Assembly: GCA_018647945.1 (NCBI GenBank)
Contig: JABGSE010000077.1
Span: 1 to 64,000 of the forward strand
Direction of reading: 5' to 3'
From: Flavobacteriales bacterium
GTDB taxonomy: Bacteria; Bacteroidota; Bacteroidia; Flavobacteriales; BACL11
DNA: 64,000 nt
Shown here: positions 34,110 to 44,922 of the stretch, in pieces
Numbering within the stretch: position 1 is the stretch's first letter
Layout of the letters: every line of letters starts with the position of its first letter
Notes under the pieces: generated by a model
The model's database searches: none
Told to the model about the DNA's origin: nothing
What the model saw: only the letters and a program-made list of their open reading frames with translations
Translations under genes and position numbers: made by a program

Positions 34110-34992
34110 ATCGGTACTATTAAACGAATGTATTGACGGATTAAATATTAATCCTAGTGGAATTTATGTAGATGTTACTTTTGGTGGTGGTGGACATTCT
34201 TTAGAGATTCTGAAAAAACTTACAACAGGAAAGTTATTTGCTTTCGATAGAGATTCTGATGTGGAAGTAAATATTCCTAAGGATAAGAATTTTAAATTAT
34301 TGAAAACAAATTATAAAAATATTAAAAGATTTTTACGGTTAGAAGGTGTGAAAAAAGTAGATGGAATATTGGCAGATTTAGGAGTTTCTTCTCACCAATT
34401 TGATGTTGCGGAAAGAGGTTTTTCATTTCGCTTTGATGCGGAATTAGATATGAGAATGAATAAAAATGCTGATTTGGATGCAAAACAAATTCTTAATAAT
34501 TATTCCAAAGAAGATTTAGCAAATGTGTTATTCAATTATGGGGAGTTAAGAAACTCTAGAAGAATATCGGACAAAATAATTGAATTGAGAAATGAAATGG
34601 AGATTAAAACAACTACTCAATTAATATCGTGTATTTCAGATGCGGTTCCAGAAAAAAATAGAAATCAGTTTTTGTCACAAGTGTTTCAGGCTTTGAGGAT
34701 TGAGGTGAATGATGAAATAGATTCCTTAAAACAAATGATGTTGGATGGAGTAGAAATTCTGAAAAGTGAAGGAAGATTTGTTGTTCTTTCTTATCATTCT
34801 TTGGAGGATAGAATTGTAAAAAATATTTTTAAGAAAGGAAATTTATCTGGAGAAATTGAAAAAGATTTTTATGGAAATGTTCTGAAGGATTTGAAGGAAA
34901 TAAACAGAAAAGTAGTTGTTGCTTCTGATGAAGAAAAGAAAGGAAACTCCAGATCCAGATCTGCCAAATTAAGAGTAGCAGAAAAAATATAA
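34096..34992 (+). CDS. rsmH: 16S rRNA (cytosine-1402-N4) methyltransferase
   Basis: RsmH (MraW) methylates C1402 in the ribosomal P site. The 298-residue product begins MTYHKSVLLNECIDGL and has the SAM-binding motif VDVTFGGGGHS near residue 24, the LADLGVSSHQFD element near 97 and the C-terminal VLSYHSLEDRIVKN near 232. The ATG at 34096 is chosen because YHxSVLLxE is the standard N-terminus; the frame is open to 34051 inside mraZ. It ends directly before the ftsL-like gene. Confidence 0.97.
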   Translation: MTYHKSVLLNECIDGLNINPSGIYVDVTFGGGGHSLEILKKLTTGKLFAFDRDSDVEVNIPKDKNFKLLKTNYKNIKRFLRLEGVKKVDGILADLGVSSHQFDVAERGFSFRFDAELDMRMNKNADLDAKQILNNYSKEDLANVLFNYGELRNSRRISDKIIELRNEMEIKTTTQLISCISDAVPEKNRNQFLSQVFQALRIEVNDEIDSLKQMMLDGVEILKSEGRFVVLSYHSLEDRIVKNIFKKGNLSGEIEKDFYGNVLKDLKEINRKVVVASDEEKKGNSRSRSAKLRVAEKI

Positions 34993-35298
34993 ATGAAAAA
35001 GTCGAACAATATATTTAAAGGAAATTTTTTTGAAAAAGGAGGGATAAGTAATCAAGCTCCTTTTATAATATTTGTTGTTTTTCTGATAATTCTTCAAATC
35101 GGGATTTCATTCAAAAGTATTGATGTAATAATAGAAACCAATGAGATAAACAAAGAAATATTTGATTTGGGGAGACAATCTATTTCCCTTAAAACAAAAT
35201 TGATGGGATTGTATAAAAGATCGGTTGTTGAACAGAAAGTAAAAGAGTTTGATTTGGAAACATCTAGGAAATTACCTTTTGTGTTGGAAATAGAATAA
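34993..35298 (+). CDS. ftsL: FtsL-like cell division protein
   Basis: FtsL is a small bitopic division protein that acts with FtsB and FtsQ to activate FtsW/FtsI. The 101-residue product has a cytoplasmic start, one membrane helix at about residues 25-43 (APFIIFVVFLIILQIGISF) and a periplasmic part with coiled-coil character (IETNEINKEIFDLGRQSISL). Sequence conservation in this family is low, so the call rests on position between rsmH and ftsI, length and topology. Its stop overlaps the ftsI start by one base. Confidence 0.85.
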   Translation: MKKSNNIFKGNFFEKGGISNQAPFIIFVVFLIILQIGISFKSIDVIIETNEINKEIFDLGRQSISLKTKLMGLYKRSVVEQKVKEFDLETSRKLPFVLEIE

Positions 35299-37310
35299 TG
35301 GGAAAAAATAAAAAAAATAGAAATTGGCCTTTGGTGTATTTTTACATTTTCACATTTATCTTATTAATTTTTATCGTTTACAAAATTTCTTACATTCAGT
35401 TTGTTGAGGAGAAAATAATTAGCACTCATGAATTGGAGTTAAGAAACTTAGAGGCGACAAGAGGAAATATATTGTCGGTGGATGGAAGGATACTTTCAAT
35501 TACAAAATCGGTTTACGATATCAGACTTGATTTAATTACAATTAAATCTAGTTTATTTGAATCTGAAATTTCTAATCTTTCCAATAAATTAAGTGATTTA
35601 TTTCAGGATAAATCTTCTTCAGAATATGAAAAATTACTAAGAAGTGAAAGAGGAAATCGGTATTTTTTACTCAAAAGAAAAGTAAATTATTTTGTTTTAC
35701 AGGAACTAAAAAGTTTCCCAATATTTAAAAATGGTAGAAACTCTGGGGGTTTTATGCCAGAAGAATATAAAAACAGAGATTATCCTTTTGGATCATTGGC
35801 GAAAATTACTGTTGGAAGATACAAAAATGGAAAAGCTTATAAAGGAATTGAAAATTCTTTTAATGATTATTTGAAGGGAGAAGATGGAAAAATCATGTCT
35901 CAAAGAATTAATAAGGAGGGGAAATGGATACCGAAAAAATCAGAGCAAAATATTTTACCAAAACCAGGATACAATGTTGTTTCTACAATAAATATTGAGT
36001 TTCAGGATGCTGCTGAAGTTGCACTCAGAAAAAAGTTAGAAGAAACACATGCTCTCTGGGGGTGTGCTATTTTAATGGAAGTAAATACTGGAGAAATAAA
36101 AGCAATTGCAAATTTGCACAGAGGGGAAGATAGTTTGTATTACGATTCAAAAAATCATGCAATTGTAAGTCATATTGAGCCAGGTTCTACATTCAAACTT
36201 GCTTCTTTAATTTCTCTTTTAGAAGATGGAAATGTAAAATTGACTGATTCGGTAGATACAGAAAATGGAAAGTATAAATTTTACGATCAAACAATGTATG
36301 ACTCTAAAAATGGCGGTTACGGAAAAATAACGCTAGCAGATGTATTTGTTAAATCTTCCAATGTTGGGATTTCCAAATTGATTAATCAAGAATACAAAGA
36401 CAATAAAAAAGGTTTTATTTCCAACTTGGAAAAAATGTGTTTAACCAAACCTTTAGAATTACAACTTCCATTTCAAAATAGTATTCTTTTCAAAGATCCT
36501 GAAAATAAAAACGAGTGGTCGGGAACTACTTTACCTTGGATGTCAATTGGTTACGAATTACAACTTTCTCCCTTGCACATGCTTACTTTTTACAATGCAA
36601 TTGCAAATAATGGAGAGATGATTTGTCCTAAATTAGTGAGTTCTGTAATGGATGGGGAGAATATAATTGAGACATTTCCGAAAAAAGTAATTAGTCAGAA
36701 AATTTGTTCGGATAAAACGATTCAAAAAATAATACCAATTTTATCGGAGGTGGTGGATAATGGAACTGCTCAATCAATTAAATCGGATAAGTATTCGATA
36801 GCAGGAAAAACAGGAACTTGTGAAATTGAATATTGGGTAAAAAAATCCTATTCGGAAAAAAGATACAGAGCTTCATTTGCGGGATTTTTCCCTGCCGAAA
36901 ATCCAAAATATTCTTGCATTGTGGTGGTTAATGATTTTACTGGTTCTATTCATTATGGAGGAGCGATTGCAGCTCCTGTTTTCAAGGATATTTCGGACAA
37001 GGTATTTGCACTGGATTCTGAAATGGAATACTTTTCTCAAGAAGAAAATAATCAATCAAATTTTACGAGAATAGAAGAGAAAGTAAATTCTTCTTTTTCT
37101 GAAGAGAATTGTATTTTATCTGCAAATAAGGATTTGCAAAAAGGAGTGATGCCAAATTTAAAAGGAATTGAAATTATGGACGCACTATTTCTGTTAGAAA
37201 ATAGAGGGATTATTGTAGAATTTGAAGGGAATGGAAAAGTGATTTCTCAAAGCGTGCCGAAAGGAAAAAAAATAAATAAAGGATTAATCGTAGAACTAAA
37301 ATTAACTTAA
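35298..37310 (+). CDS. ftsI: Penicillin-binding protein 3 / FtsI with one PASTA domain
   Basis: FtsI is the septal peptidoglycan transpeptidase. The 670-residue protein has one N-terminal membrane helix (12-30), a dimerisation domain with RGNILSVDGRILS near 55-67, and the transpeptidase domain with active-site Ser297 in SHIEPGSTFK, the SSN motif in VKSSNVGIS near 352 and KTG in IAGKTGTCE near 503. A single C-terminal PASTA-like repeat follows (MPNLKGIEIMDALFLLENRG, ending VSQSVPKG-like). Such PASTA tails are usual in Bacteroidetes FtsI. murE overlaps by one base. Confidence 0.96.
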   Translation: MGKNKKNRNWPLVYFYIFTFILLIFIVYKISYIQFVEEKIISTHELELRNLEATRGNILSVDGRILSITKSVYDIRLDLITIKSSLFESEISNLSNKLSDLFQDKSSSEYEKLLRSERGNRYFLLKRKVNYFVLQELKSFPIFKNGRNSGGFMPEEYKNRDYPFGSLAKITVGRYKNGKAYKGIENSFNDYLKGEDGKIMSQRINKEGKWIPKKSEQNILPKPGYNVVSTINIEFQDAAEVALRKKLEETHALWGCAILMEVNTGEIKAIANLHRGEDSLYYDSKNHAIVSHIEPGSTFKLASLISLLEDGNVKLTDSVDTENGKYKFYDQTMYDSKNGGYGKITLADVFVKSSNVGISKLINQEYKDNKKGFISNLEKMCLTKPLELQLPFQNSILFKDPENKNEWSGTTLPWMSIGYELQLSPLHMLTFYNAIANNGEMICPKLVSSVMDGENIIETFPKKVISQKICSDKTIQKIIPILSEVVDNGTAQSIKSDKYSIAGKTGTCEIEYWVKKSYSEKRYRASFAGFFPAENPKYSCIVVVNDFTGSIHYGGAIAAPVFKDISDKVFALDSEMEYFSQEENNQSNFTRIEEKVNSSFSEENCILSANKDLQKGVMPNLKGIEIMDALFLLENRGIIVEFEGNGKVISQSVPKGKKINKGLIVELKLT

Positions 37311-38773
37311 TGTTTCTGAAAGATTTATTATATAAAACATCTTTGAATTCTGTAGTGGGAAACATCAATTCAGTTTCAGTTTCTGAAGTACAATTTGATT
37401 CCAGAAAGGTAAATAAAGGAGATTTGTTTGTAGCAATAAATGGAGTTTCGGTTGATGGACATCTTTTTATTGATACCGCAATTAAGAAAGGGGCAAAAAG
37501 TATTGTTTTGGAAACCATTCCTAAAAATTTGGTAGAGGGAATTTGTTATGTAGAAGTTGAAAATTCTTCACAGGCTTTGTCGGTTATTGCATCAAATTAT
37601 TACAATAATCCTTCAGAAAAAATAAAGTTAATTGGTGTGACTGGAACAAATGGGAAAACTACAATTGTAAGTTTATTGTTTCAATTGTTTGTAAATTTAG
37701 GATATCAATCGGGAATGCTTTCTACCATTCATAATAAAATTGGAAATAAAATTATTGAAAGTAGTCATACAACTGGGGATTCCCTTCAAATAAACTCTCT
37801 TCTTTCAACAATGGTGGAAGATGGTTGCGACTATTGTTTTATGGAAGTTAGTTCTCATGCAATTCATCAAAATAGAGTTTCAAACCTACATTTTGATGGA
37901 GGCATTTTTACCAATATTTCACACGATCATTTGGATTACCACAAAGATTTTAAAGAGTATATAAATACCAAGAAAATATTTTTTGATAATTTGGATTCTT
38001 CAGCATTTGCACTTACAAATAAGGATGATAAAAATGGAAGAATTATGATTTCTAATACCAAAGCGATAAAACTAACTTATAGTTTGAAATCAATGGCGGA
38101 TTACAAATGTAAATTGATAGAAAATAGATTAGATGGAATGCATCTGAATATTCAGAATTATGAGCTTTGGGTTAGGTTGATAGGAGAGTTTAATGCTTAT
38201 AATTTATTGTCGGTTTATGCGGTAGCTATACAATTAGGATTAAATAATGAAGAAGTATTAGAACAAATTAGTAATCTTCATTCTGTAGAGGGCAGATTTC
38301 AAACAATAAGAACTATAGAAAATATTACTGCAGTTGTGGATTATGCACACACTCCAGACGCTTTGGAAAATGTATTGAAAACTATTAATTCAATCAGAAA
38401 TAATAACGAAAATGTAATAACTGTAGTGGGTTGTGGAGGAGATAGAGATAAAACAAAACGACCAAAAATGGCTGCTATTGCATGTAATAATAGTTCTCAA
38501 GTTATCATTACTTCCGACAATCCCAGAACCGAAAATACGGAAGATATAATTGAAGACATGATAAAGGGTTTAGATCCTGTTCAGAAGAAAAAAACTCTTG
38601 TAATATCAGACAGAGAGCAAGCGATTAAAACAGCTTGCACACTTTCCAAAGAGGGAGATATTATTTTGGTGGCCGGAAAAGGACATGAAAAATACCAAGA
38701 AATTAATGGAGAGAAATTTCCATTTGAAGATATGCAACATTTAAAAGAATCTTTAAACTTAAAAACAAACTAA
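37310..38773 (+). CDS. murE: UDP-MurNAc-tripeptide synthetase MurE
   Basis: MurE adds the third residue to the peptidoglycan stem peptide. The 487-residue protein has an N-terminal UDP-binding region ([17 protein letters not shown]), the ATP motif [14 protein letters not shown] near residue 107 and the specificity loop TSDNPRTEN near 403. The DNPR sequence there marks meso-diaminopimelate as the added amino acid rather than lysine, from known MurE families. One-base overlaps join it to ftsI and mraY. Confidence 0.97.
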   Translation: MFLKDLLYKTSLNSVVGNINSVSVSEVQFDSRKVNKGDLFVAINGVSVDGHLFIDTAIKKGAKSIVLETIPKNLVEGICYVEVENSSQALSVIASNYYNNPSEKIKLIGVTGTNGKTTIVSLLFQLFVNLGYQSGMLSTIHNKIGNKIIESSHTTGDSLQINSLLSTMVEDGCDYCFMEVSSHAIHQNRVSNLHFDGGIFTNISHDHLDYHKDFKEYINTKKIFFDNLDSSAFALTNKDDKNGRIMISNTKAIKLTYSLKSMADYKCKLIENRLDGMHLNIQNYELWVRLIGEFNAYNLLSVYAVAIQLGLNNEEVLEQISNLHSVEGRFQTIRTIENITAVVDYAHTPDALENVLKTINSIRNNNENVITVVGCGGDRDKTKRPKMAAIACNNSSQVIITSDNPRTENTEDIIEDMIKGLDPVQKKKTLVISDREQAIKTACTLSKEGDIILVAGKGHEKYQEINGEKFPFEDMQHLKESLNLKTN

Positions 38774-40005
38774 TGTTATATTATTTATTTGATTATTTAA
38801 ACGAAACATTCAATTTGCCAGGAGCAGGAGTTTTTCAATACATCTCGTTCCGAGCGGCTATGGCACTTATTGCATCCCTTTTAGTTTCTATGGTTTTTGG
38901 GGGTAAAATTATTAATCTTATCCGGAAACATCAGATTGGAGAGGAAGTAAGAATGTTAGGATTGGAAGGAGAGGAAAGTAAGAAAGGAACTCCAACAATG
39001 GGAGGATTAATTATCTTATCTGCAATATTAATTCCGACTTTACTTTTTGCTCAATTAGACAATATTTATATTATCACACTTTTGGTTTCTACGGTATGGT
39101 TGGGTCTTATTGGTTTTTTGGATGATTATATTAAAGTTTATAAAAAAGACAAGGAAGGGTTAGCGGGTAGGTTTAAAATTCTTGGGCAGGTTGGAATTGG
39201 TATTATTGTTGGTCTTGTTATGGTTTTTCATCCTGATATTACCATAAAAGAGAAGATTAGATTTTCCAATAATCAAACAGTGGAATCTTTAGCTTTGGAT
39301 AATAATTTTACTGAAGTAGCAGAAAAATCATCTAAAACAACTATTCCTTTTCTGAAAAATAATGAATTTGATTACCACGATTTAACTTCTTGGATTTCAG
39401 ATTCTGCTGCAAAGTATTGGTGGTTACTTTTTATAGTAATTGTAGTATTTGTAATTGCAGCCGTATCAAACGGAGCAAATCTGACGGACGGTTTGGATGG
39501 GTTAGCCACAGGAACTTCCGCTATTATTGGAGGGACACTTGCAATATTTGCATATGTATCGGGTAATATTATTGCAGCAGATTATTTAGATTTAATGTAC
39601 ATCCCAAACTCTGGTGAGATTGTGATTTTTATGTCGGCTTTTGTTGGGGCTTGTGTCGGATTTTTGTGGTACAACTCTTATCCAGCACAAGTATTTATGG
39701 GAGATACAGGAAGCTTATCACTTGGAGGAATTATAGCTGTTGTAGCAATTCTTATCCGTAAGGAATTATTGATACCAATTTTATGTGGAGTGTTTTTAAT
39801 TGAAAACCTATCTGTTGTATTACAAGTAGGTTGGTTCAAATATACAAAGCAAAAATATGGTGAAGGAAGACGAATTTTCAAGATGTCACCATTACACCAT
39901 CATTATCAAAAATTAGGTTATCACGAAAGTAAAATTGTTACCCGATTTTGGATTGTTGGAATCATGTTGGCGGTACTTACAGCGGTAACTTTAAAATTGA
40001 GATAA
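38773..40005 (+). CDS. mraY: Phospho-MurNAc-pentapeptide transferase MraY
   Basis: MraY makes lipid I on undecaprenyl phosphate in the inner membrane. The 410-residue protein has about ten hydrophobic segments, [12 protein letters not shown] near residue 72, GFLDDYIKV near 114 (aspartate pair), [15 protein letters not shown] near 233 and the cytoplasmic [12 protein letters not shown] near 375. It has an about 50-residue insertion of polar character ([20 protein letters not shown], near 165-215), as in other Bacteroidetes, which makes it longer than the 360-residue E. coli protein. The murD ATG overlaps its stop. Confidence 0.97.
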   Translation: MLYYLFDYLNETFNLPGAGVFQYISFRAAMALIASLLVSMVFGGKIINLIRKHQIGEEVRMLGLEGEESKKGTPTMGGLIILSAILIPTLLFAQLDNIYIITLLVSTVWLGLIGFLDDYIKVYKKDKEGLAGRFKILGQVGIGIIVGLVMVFHPDITIKEKIRFSNNQTVESLALDNNFTEVAEKSSKTTIPFLKNNEFDYHDLTSWISDSAAKYWWLLFIVIVVFVIAAVSNGANLTDGLDGLATGTSAIIGGTLAIFAYVSGNIIAADYLDLMYIPNSGEIVIFMSAFVGACVGFLWYNSYPAQVFMGDTGSLSLGGIIAVVAILIRKELLIPILCGVFLIENLSVVLQVGWFKYTKQKYGEGRRIFKMSPLHHHYQKLGYHESKIVTRFWIVGIMLAVLTAVTLKLR

Positions 40006-41321
40006 TGAAAAAGTTGGTAGTATTAGGTGGAGGTAAAAGCGGAATTGGAGCGGCTCTACTAGCTAAAAAAAATGACTGGAATGTTTTTGTTTCCGATAAA
40101 GGAATAATTACAGATAAAGAAGTTCTTACAAATAATGATATAAAATGGGAGGAAGGAAGTCATTCTGAAAATGAAATACTTTCTGCAGATGAAATTGTAA
40201 AAAGCCCTGGAATCCCGGATGGAATAAAGATTATTCAGCTTGCGAAAGAAAATCGAATTCCAGTAATTTCAGAAGTGGAATTTGCATACCGATACACCAA
40301 TGCAAAAATAGTGGCAATATCAGGAAGTAATGGGAAAACCACCACCACATTATTGGTTGGCCATATCCTGAAAAATGCAGGATATGATGTATTGGTTACT
40401 GGGAATATTGGAACAGGATTTGCAAGATCAATTTTAGAGAGGGATTACGATTATATAGTATTGGAACTAAGTAGTTTTCAGTTGGATGGAATTGTAGATT
40501 TTAAGGCAGATGTTGCAATAATATTAAACATAACTCCTGATCATTTGGACAGATACAATAATGATTTTCAGTTGTATGTAAAATCAAAATTGAAGATTAC
40601 AAATAAGCAAGAAAAAAAGGATTTTTTAATCTACAATATTGATGATGAAAACATTAAGAATCATATAGAAACAAGCGGAAGAAAAATACCATTTAGCATA
40701 AAAGAAACAATAAAAAATGATGGAGCTTTTTATAAAAATAAACAAATAAATATTAACCTAAATAATAACAAAATGACAATACAAGAATTAGCGCTACAAG
40801 GAAAACACAATGTATACAACTCAATGGCGGCTGCGGTTGCATGCAGAGTTTTGGAAGTAAAAGATTATATTATCCGACAAAGTCTTTTGGATTTCCAGAA
40901 TATAGAACACAGATTAGAATATGTGTTAACCGTACATGGAATTGATTTTATTAACGATTCAAAAGCAACTAATATCAATTCGGTTTGGTATGCACTTGAA
41001 AGTATGCACAAGCAAACAGTTTGGATAGTAGGAGGAGTTGATAAAGGAAATAATTATGATGAGCTTTTGGAATTAGTAAAAGATAAGGTAAAAGCAATTG
41101 TTTGCATTGGTGAGGATACGCAAAGTATACACGAAACTTTTGGTAATGATATTAAAGATATTGTAGATGCAAAATCAATGAGTGAGGCCGTAAGTTTGTC
41201 TTTTGAGTTTGCTACAAAAGGAGAGAATGTTTTACTGTCACCAGCTTGTGCTAGTTTTGATATGTTTCAAAATTTTGAACATAGAGGAATTGAATTTAAA
41301 AACTCTGTAAGAAAGTTATAA
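40005..41321 (+). CDS. murD: UDP-MurNAc-L-Ala:D-Glu ligase MurD
   Basis: MurD adds D-glutamate as the second stem residue. From the ATG at 40005 the 438-residue product begins [20 protein letters not shown], with a Rossmann-like entry loop, then the ATP motif AISGSNGKTTTTLLVG near residue 105, LNITPDHLDRY near 175 and INDSKATNINSVWYALES near 312. The frame extends upstream into mraY, but the ATG overlapping the mraY stop (taatg) gives the standard N-terminus. ftsW follows after 4 bases. Confidence 0.96.
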   Translation: MKKLVVLGGGKSGIGAALLAKKNDWNVFVSDKGIITDKEVLTNNDIKWEEGSHSENEILSADEIVKSPGIPDGIKIIQLAKENRIPVISEVEFAYRYTNAKIVAISGSNGKTTTTLLVGHILKNAGYDVLVTGNIGTGFARSILERDYDYIVLELSSFQLDGIVDFKADVAIILNITPDHLDRYNNDFQLYVKSKLKITNKQEKKDFLIYNIDDENIKNHIETSGRKIPFSIKETIKNDGAFYKNKQININLNNNKMTIQELALQGKHNVYNSMAAAVACRVLEVKDYIIRQSLLDFQNIEHRLEYVLTVHGIDFINDSKATNINSVWYALESMHKQTVWIVGGVDKGNNYDELLELVKDKVKAIVCIGEDTQSIHETFGNDIKDIVDAKSMSEAVSLSFEFATKGENVLLSPACASFDMFQNFEHRGIEFKNSVRKL

Positions 41322-41325
41322 TTGA

Positions 41326-42459
41326 ATGCTTAATTTTTCGAAATATATAAAACTAGAAGGAGATAAAACAATTTGGGGAGTTGTATTTTTCCTATTGGGA
41401 TTGTCGGTATTATTGGTGTATAGTATAGATGGAGTGTCAGTAATCCGAACTCACATCCGAAATATAATAATAGCCCTTTTTGTAATGTATTTTGTACATA
41501 AACTAAAGTTTAAATATTTTTCAAAATTAAGTGTTGTAGCGATAGTTGTAAGTATTGTTTTACTAATTGTAGTGTATTTTATTGGGAATGAAATTAATGG
41601 AGCTAAAAGGTGGATTTCTTTAGGTGGATTGTCTTTTCAACCATCCGATTTAGCGAAAATTGCTATTCTGATTTTTATGGCCAGACAAATTAGTAAATAC
41701 AGAGATTATTTACATGAATTTATGGGAGTGTTTTGGTATTTGTTAGGACCATTGATATTTATTTGTTGTTTAATTCTTCCGTATAATTTTTCTACTGCTG
41801 CTTTGGTATTTTTCAATGGTTTGGTTTTGATGATTATTGGTAAAGTACATCTGAAATTTATTTTATTAATTGTTGGATTTTCAATGGCGGGGGTTGTATT
41901 TATTTATTTGGGAGGAAAATATGTTACTCCATTTCAGGATTTTGCTCCTCGATCAATAACTTGGGTGAGTAGAATTGATGGTTTTATTTCTCCTTCAGAA
42001 GATGATGTTAAAAATGAAGGGCATCAGTTGAATCAGGCGAAAATAGCAATACAAAATGGAGGAGTTCTTGGAAAAGGACCAGGAAAAGGGGTTCAAAGAC
42101 ATTTTTTATATGCAAGTTCTTCCGATTTTATTTATGCAATAATGATAGAACAATATGGATTAATTATTGGAGGTATTATGCCAATTTTCCTTTATTTATT
42201 ATTTTTTTATAGGTCAGTAATAATATCATCTAAAAGCGAAAGTGTTTTCGGTTCCTTAGTAGTTGCAGGGTTGTCATTTGCCTTGGTCTTTCAGGCGATA
42301 AGTAATATGGCAGTAAATGTGGGATTATTTCCCGTTACAGGACAAACTCTTCCATTAATTAGTAAAGGAGGGACATCAATTATTTTTACATGTATTGCAA
42401 TAGGAATAATATTAAGTATAAGCAGAAATACAAACGATAGAGATTATGAAAAAGCTTAA
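41326..42459 (+). CDS. ftsW: Peptidoglycan glycosyltransferase FtsW
   Basis: FtsW is the SEDS-family septal glycan polymerase that works with FtsI. The 377-residue protein has about ten hydrophobic segments, the SEDS elements NGAKRWISLGGLSFQPSDLA near residue 89, the extracellular loop with HQLNQAKIAIQNGGVLGKGP near 228, and the closing PVTGQTLPLISKGGTSII near 337. All are conserved in FtsW/RodA; the location in the division cluster supports FtsW. It overlaps murG by 14 bp. Confidence 0.96.
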   Translation: MLNFSKYIKLEGDKTIWGVVFFLLGLSVLLVYSIDGVSVIRTHIRNIIIALFVMYFVHKLKFKYFSKLSVVAIVVSIVLLIVVYFIGNEINGAKRWISLGGLSFQPSDLAKIAILIFMARQISKYRDYLHEFMGVFWYLLGPLIFICCLILPYNFSTAALVFFNGLVLMIIGKVHLKFILLIVGFSMAGVVFIYLGGKYVTPFQDFAPRSITWVSRIDGFISPSEDDVKNEGHQLNQAKIAIQNGGVLGKGPGKGVQRHFLYASSSDFIYAIMIEQYGLIIGGIMPIFLYLLFFYRSVIISSKSESVFGSLVVAGLSFALVFQAISNMAVNVGLFPVTGQTLPLISKGGTSIIFTCIAIGIILSISRNTNDRDYEKA

Positions 42460-43549
42460 AGTAATAATTAGTGGAGGAGGAACGGGAGGACATATTTTTC
42501 CGGCAATTGCAATTGCTAAACAGTTGGAAAAAAAAGTAGAGGATATTGATATTCTTTTTGTGGGAGCTAAAGATAGGATGGAAATGCAAAAAATCCCAGA
42601 AGCAGGTTATAAAATTGAAGGATTATGGATTAGTGGTTTGCAGAGAAGTTTGAGTTTAAGAAATCTTTCTTTTCCTTTTAAGTTGATAAGTAGTATTTTA
42701 AAATCCAGAAGCATTGTCTCCAATTTTAAAGCAGATTTGGTAATTGGTACAGGAGGATTTGCAAGTGGACCTTTGTTATTTGTTGCTAGCAGAAAAGGGA
42801 TTCCTGCACTTATTCAGGAACAGAATTCTTATCCTGGAATTACCAATAAACTACTTTCAAAATATGTGGATAAAGTGTGTGTTGCTTATGATAAAATGAA
42901 CAGATTTTTTCCTCAAGATAAAATTGAATTTACAGGAAATCCAATTAGGAAACTGATTTTGGATTTTAAGGATAAAAGGGAAGAAGGAAAAAAATTATTT
43001 AAAGTAGACAATGGGAAAAAGACCGTTTTAGTTGTCGGAGGAAGTTTGGGAGCAAGAACAATTAATGAATCTATTGGCGAAAATTTAGAGCTTTTTGTAA
43101 AAAATAATCTGAATTTGATATGGCAAACCGGTATTTCTTACGGAAATCAATCAAAAGAATTGATAAAAAAAATAGATAAAAAAGAAATAAATGCTCATGT
43201 TTTTATTAATGAAATGGATAAAGCTTATGCGGCTGCCGATATTATCATTTCTAGGTCAGGAGCAATTGCAATTTCGGAGCTTTGTTGTATTGCAAAACCA
43301 GTTATTTTGGTTCCCTCTCCAAATGTAGCGGAGGATCATCAAACACAAAATGCACAATCGTTAGTTAATAAGAATGCTGCACTCATGGTAAAAGATGTTG
43401 ATGCAAGCGGTAAACTTGTAAGTGAGTTGGTGAAACTTTCTGAAAATAACGTTTTACAGGAGGAACTAAGTGAAAATATAAGTGAGTTGGCGGTAACAAA
43501 TGCAGCTGAAAGAATTGCAGATTTGGCATTGGAATTAATTAAAAAATGA
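42446..43549 (+). CDS. murG: MurG, lipid II-forming GlcNAc transferase
   Basis: MurG transfers GlcNAc to lipid I at the inner face of the membrane. The 367-residue protein has the N-terminal G-loop ISGGGTGGHIFPAIAIA, the second G-loop VIGTGGFASGPLL near 102, QEQNSYPGITN near 125 and the donor-site ISRSGAIAISELC near 268. Length is standard. Overlaps join it to ftsW (14 bp) and murC (4 bp). Confidence 0.97.
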   Translation: MKKLKVIISGGGTGGHIFPAIAIAKQLEKKVEDIDILFVGAKDRMEMQKIPEAGYKIEGLWISGLQRSLSLRNLSFPFKLISSILKSRSIVSNFKADLVIGTGGFASGPLLFVASRKGIPALIQEQNSYPGITNKLLSKYVDKVCVAYDKMNRFFPQDKIEFTGNPIRKLILDFKDKREEGKKLFKVDNGKKTVLVVGGSLGARTINESIGENLELFVKNNLNLIWQTGISYGNQSKELIKKIDKKEINAHVFINEMDKAYAAADIIISRSGAIAISELCCIAKPVILVPSPNVAEDHQTQNAQSLVNKNAALMVKDVDASGKLVSELVKLSENNVLQEELSENISELAVTNAAERIADLALELIKK

Positions 43550-44922
43550 ATTTGAATAATTATAAACATATATATTTCATAGGAATTGGAGGTATTGGTA
43601 TGTCTGCCATTGCTCGATATTTTAATAGTAAAAATCTATCAGTTTCAGGTTACGATAAGGTAAAATCAGATTTGTGTGTGGAGTTAGAAACAGAAGGAAT
43701 AAGTATTCATTACAATGAGAATGTTGAAAATATTCCTAATCTGGTAAAAGAAAATAAAAATGAATGCTTAATTGTGTACACTCCAGCAATTTCAAACAGT
43801 CATTTTCAGTATCAGTATTTCCGAAAAAACAAATATAAAGTTCTGAAAAGGGCAGAGGTTTTAGGGTTAATTAGTCAAAAATATTTTACTATTGCCGTTG
43901 CAGGTACTCACGGAAAAACGACAACATCAACTATGCTTGCACATATTCTAACTCATGGGAAAATGGATTGTACTGCCTTTTTGGGAGGAATTAGTAAGAA
44001 TTATAAATCTAATTTTCTAATTAGCGAAAAGGAAAATATTATTGTGGTGGAAGCGGATGAATATGATAAATCTTTTTTACAATTAAATCCTGATATTGCA
44101 ATTATTACTTCTGTTGATGCCGATCATTTGGATGTATATGGGAATAAAGAAAATTTACACAATACATTTTCAGATTTTGCTGATAACATAAAAAAGAATG
44201 GTACTTTAATATTGGAAAATAGTATTGACTCTACTTTGTTTTCTCAAAAAGAAATTTCAATTGTAAAATATTCCGCAGTAGAAAATTCAGATTATCATGC
44301 TAAAAATATTAGTGTTTCAAATGGAAAAATGGTTTTTGATGTTCATTCTCCCAAGGGCAATATTGTTGGAGCGGAACTTTGTATGGCGGGTAATCATAAT
44401 ATAAGTAATGCAATTGCTTGTATTTCGGTATCTCAATTAATGGGATTATCTAATGATACCATTGTAGAAGGAATACAATCTTTTCAGGGAATAAAAAGAC
44501 GATTTGATGTTCAGATAAGTACTCCATATTTAGTTTTTATTGATGACTATGCTCATCATCCAAAAGAGATTACAGAGAGTTTGAAGGCGGTAAAAATTTT
44601 ACATCCAAACAAGCAAATGACAGTGGTTTTTCAGCCACATTTATATAGCAGAACTCAAGATTTTGCAGATGATTTTGCAGAAAGTTTATCTGTTGCAAAT
44701 CAGTTGGTAATTTTGGATATTTATGGAGCGAGAGAAAAGGAAATTCCAGGAGTTACTTCTGAAATGCTTCTTTCAAAATGTACAAACTCAGAAAAGGAAG
44801 TGAGTAGTAAAAATGATATTGTAGAGGTTTTGAAAAAAAAGAATATTGAACTTTTGGTAACTTTAGGAGCGGGGGATATTAGCACAAAAGTTCAGTCAAT
44901 TAAAAATATGCTAGAAGGATGA
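43546..44922 (+). CDS. murC: UDP-MurNAc:L-alanine ligase MurC
   Basis: MurC adds the first stem-peptide alanine. The 458-residue protein opens with IYFIGIGGIGMSAIARYF, has the ATP motif VAGTHGKTTTSTMLAH near residue 122, EADEYDKSFL near 172 and the late IDDYAHHPKEI near 334. All family motifs are intact. A 4-bp overlap leads into ftsQ; ddl, often next to murC in Proteobacteria, is not here. Confidence 0.97.
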   Translation: MNLNNYKHIYFIGIGGIGMSAIARYFNSKNLSVSGYDKVKSDLCVELETEGISIHYNENVENIPNLVKENKNECLIVYTPAISNSHFQYQYFRKNKYKVLKRAEVLGLISQKYFTIAVAGTHGKTTTSTMLAHILTHGKMDCTAFLGGISKNYKSNFLISEKENIIVVEADEYDKSFLQLNPDIAIITSVDADHLDVYGNKENLHNTFSDFADNIKKNGTLILENSIDSTLFSQKEISIVKYSAVENSDYHAKNISVSNGKMVFDVHSPKGNIVGAELCMAGNHNISNAIACISVSQLMGLSNDTIVEGIQSFQGIKRRFDVQISTPYLVFIDDYAHHPKEITESLKAVKILHPNKQMTVVFQPHLYSRTQDFADDFAESLSVANQLVILDIYGAREKEIPGVTSEMLLSKCTNSEKEVSSKNDIVEVLKKKNIELLVTLGAGDISTKVQSIKNMLEG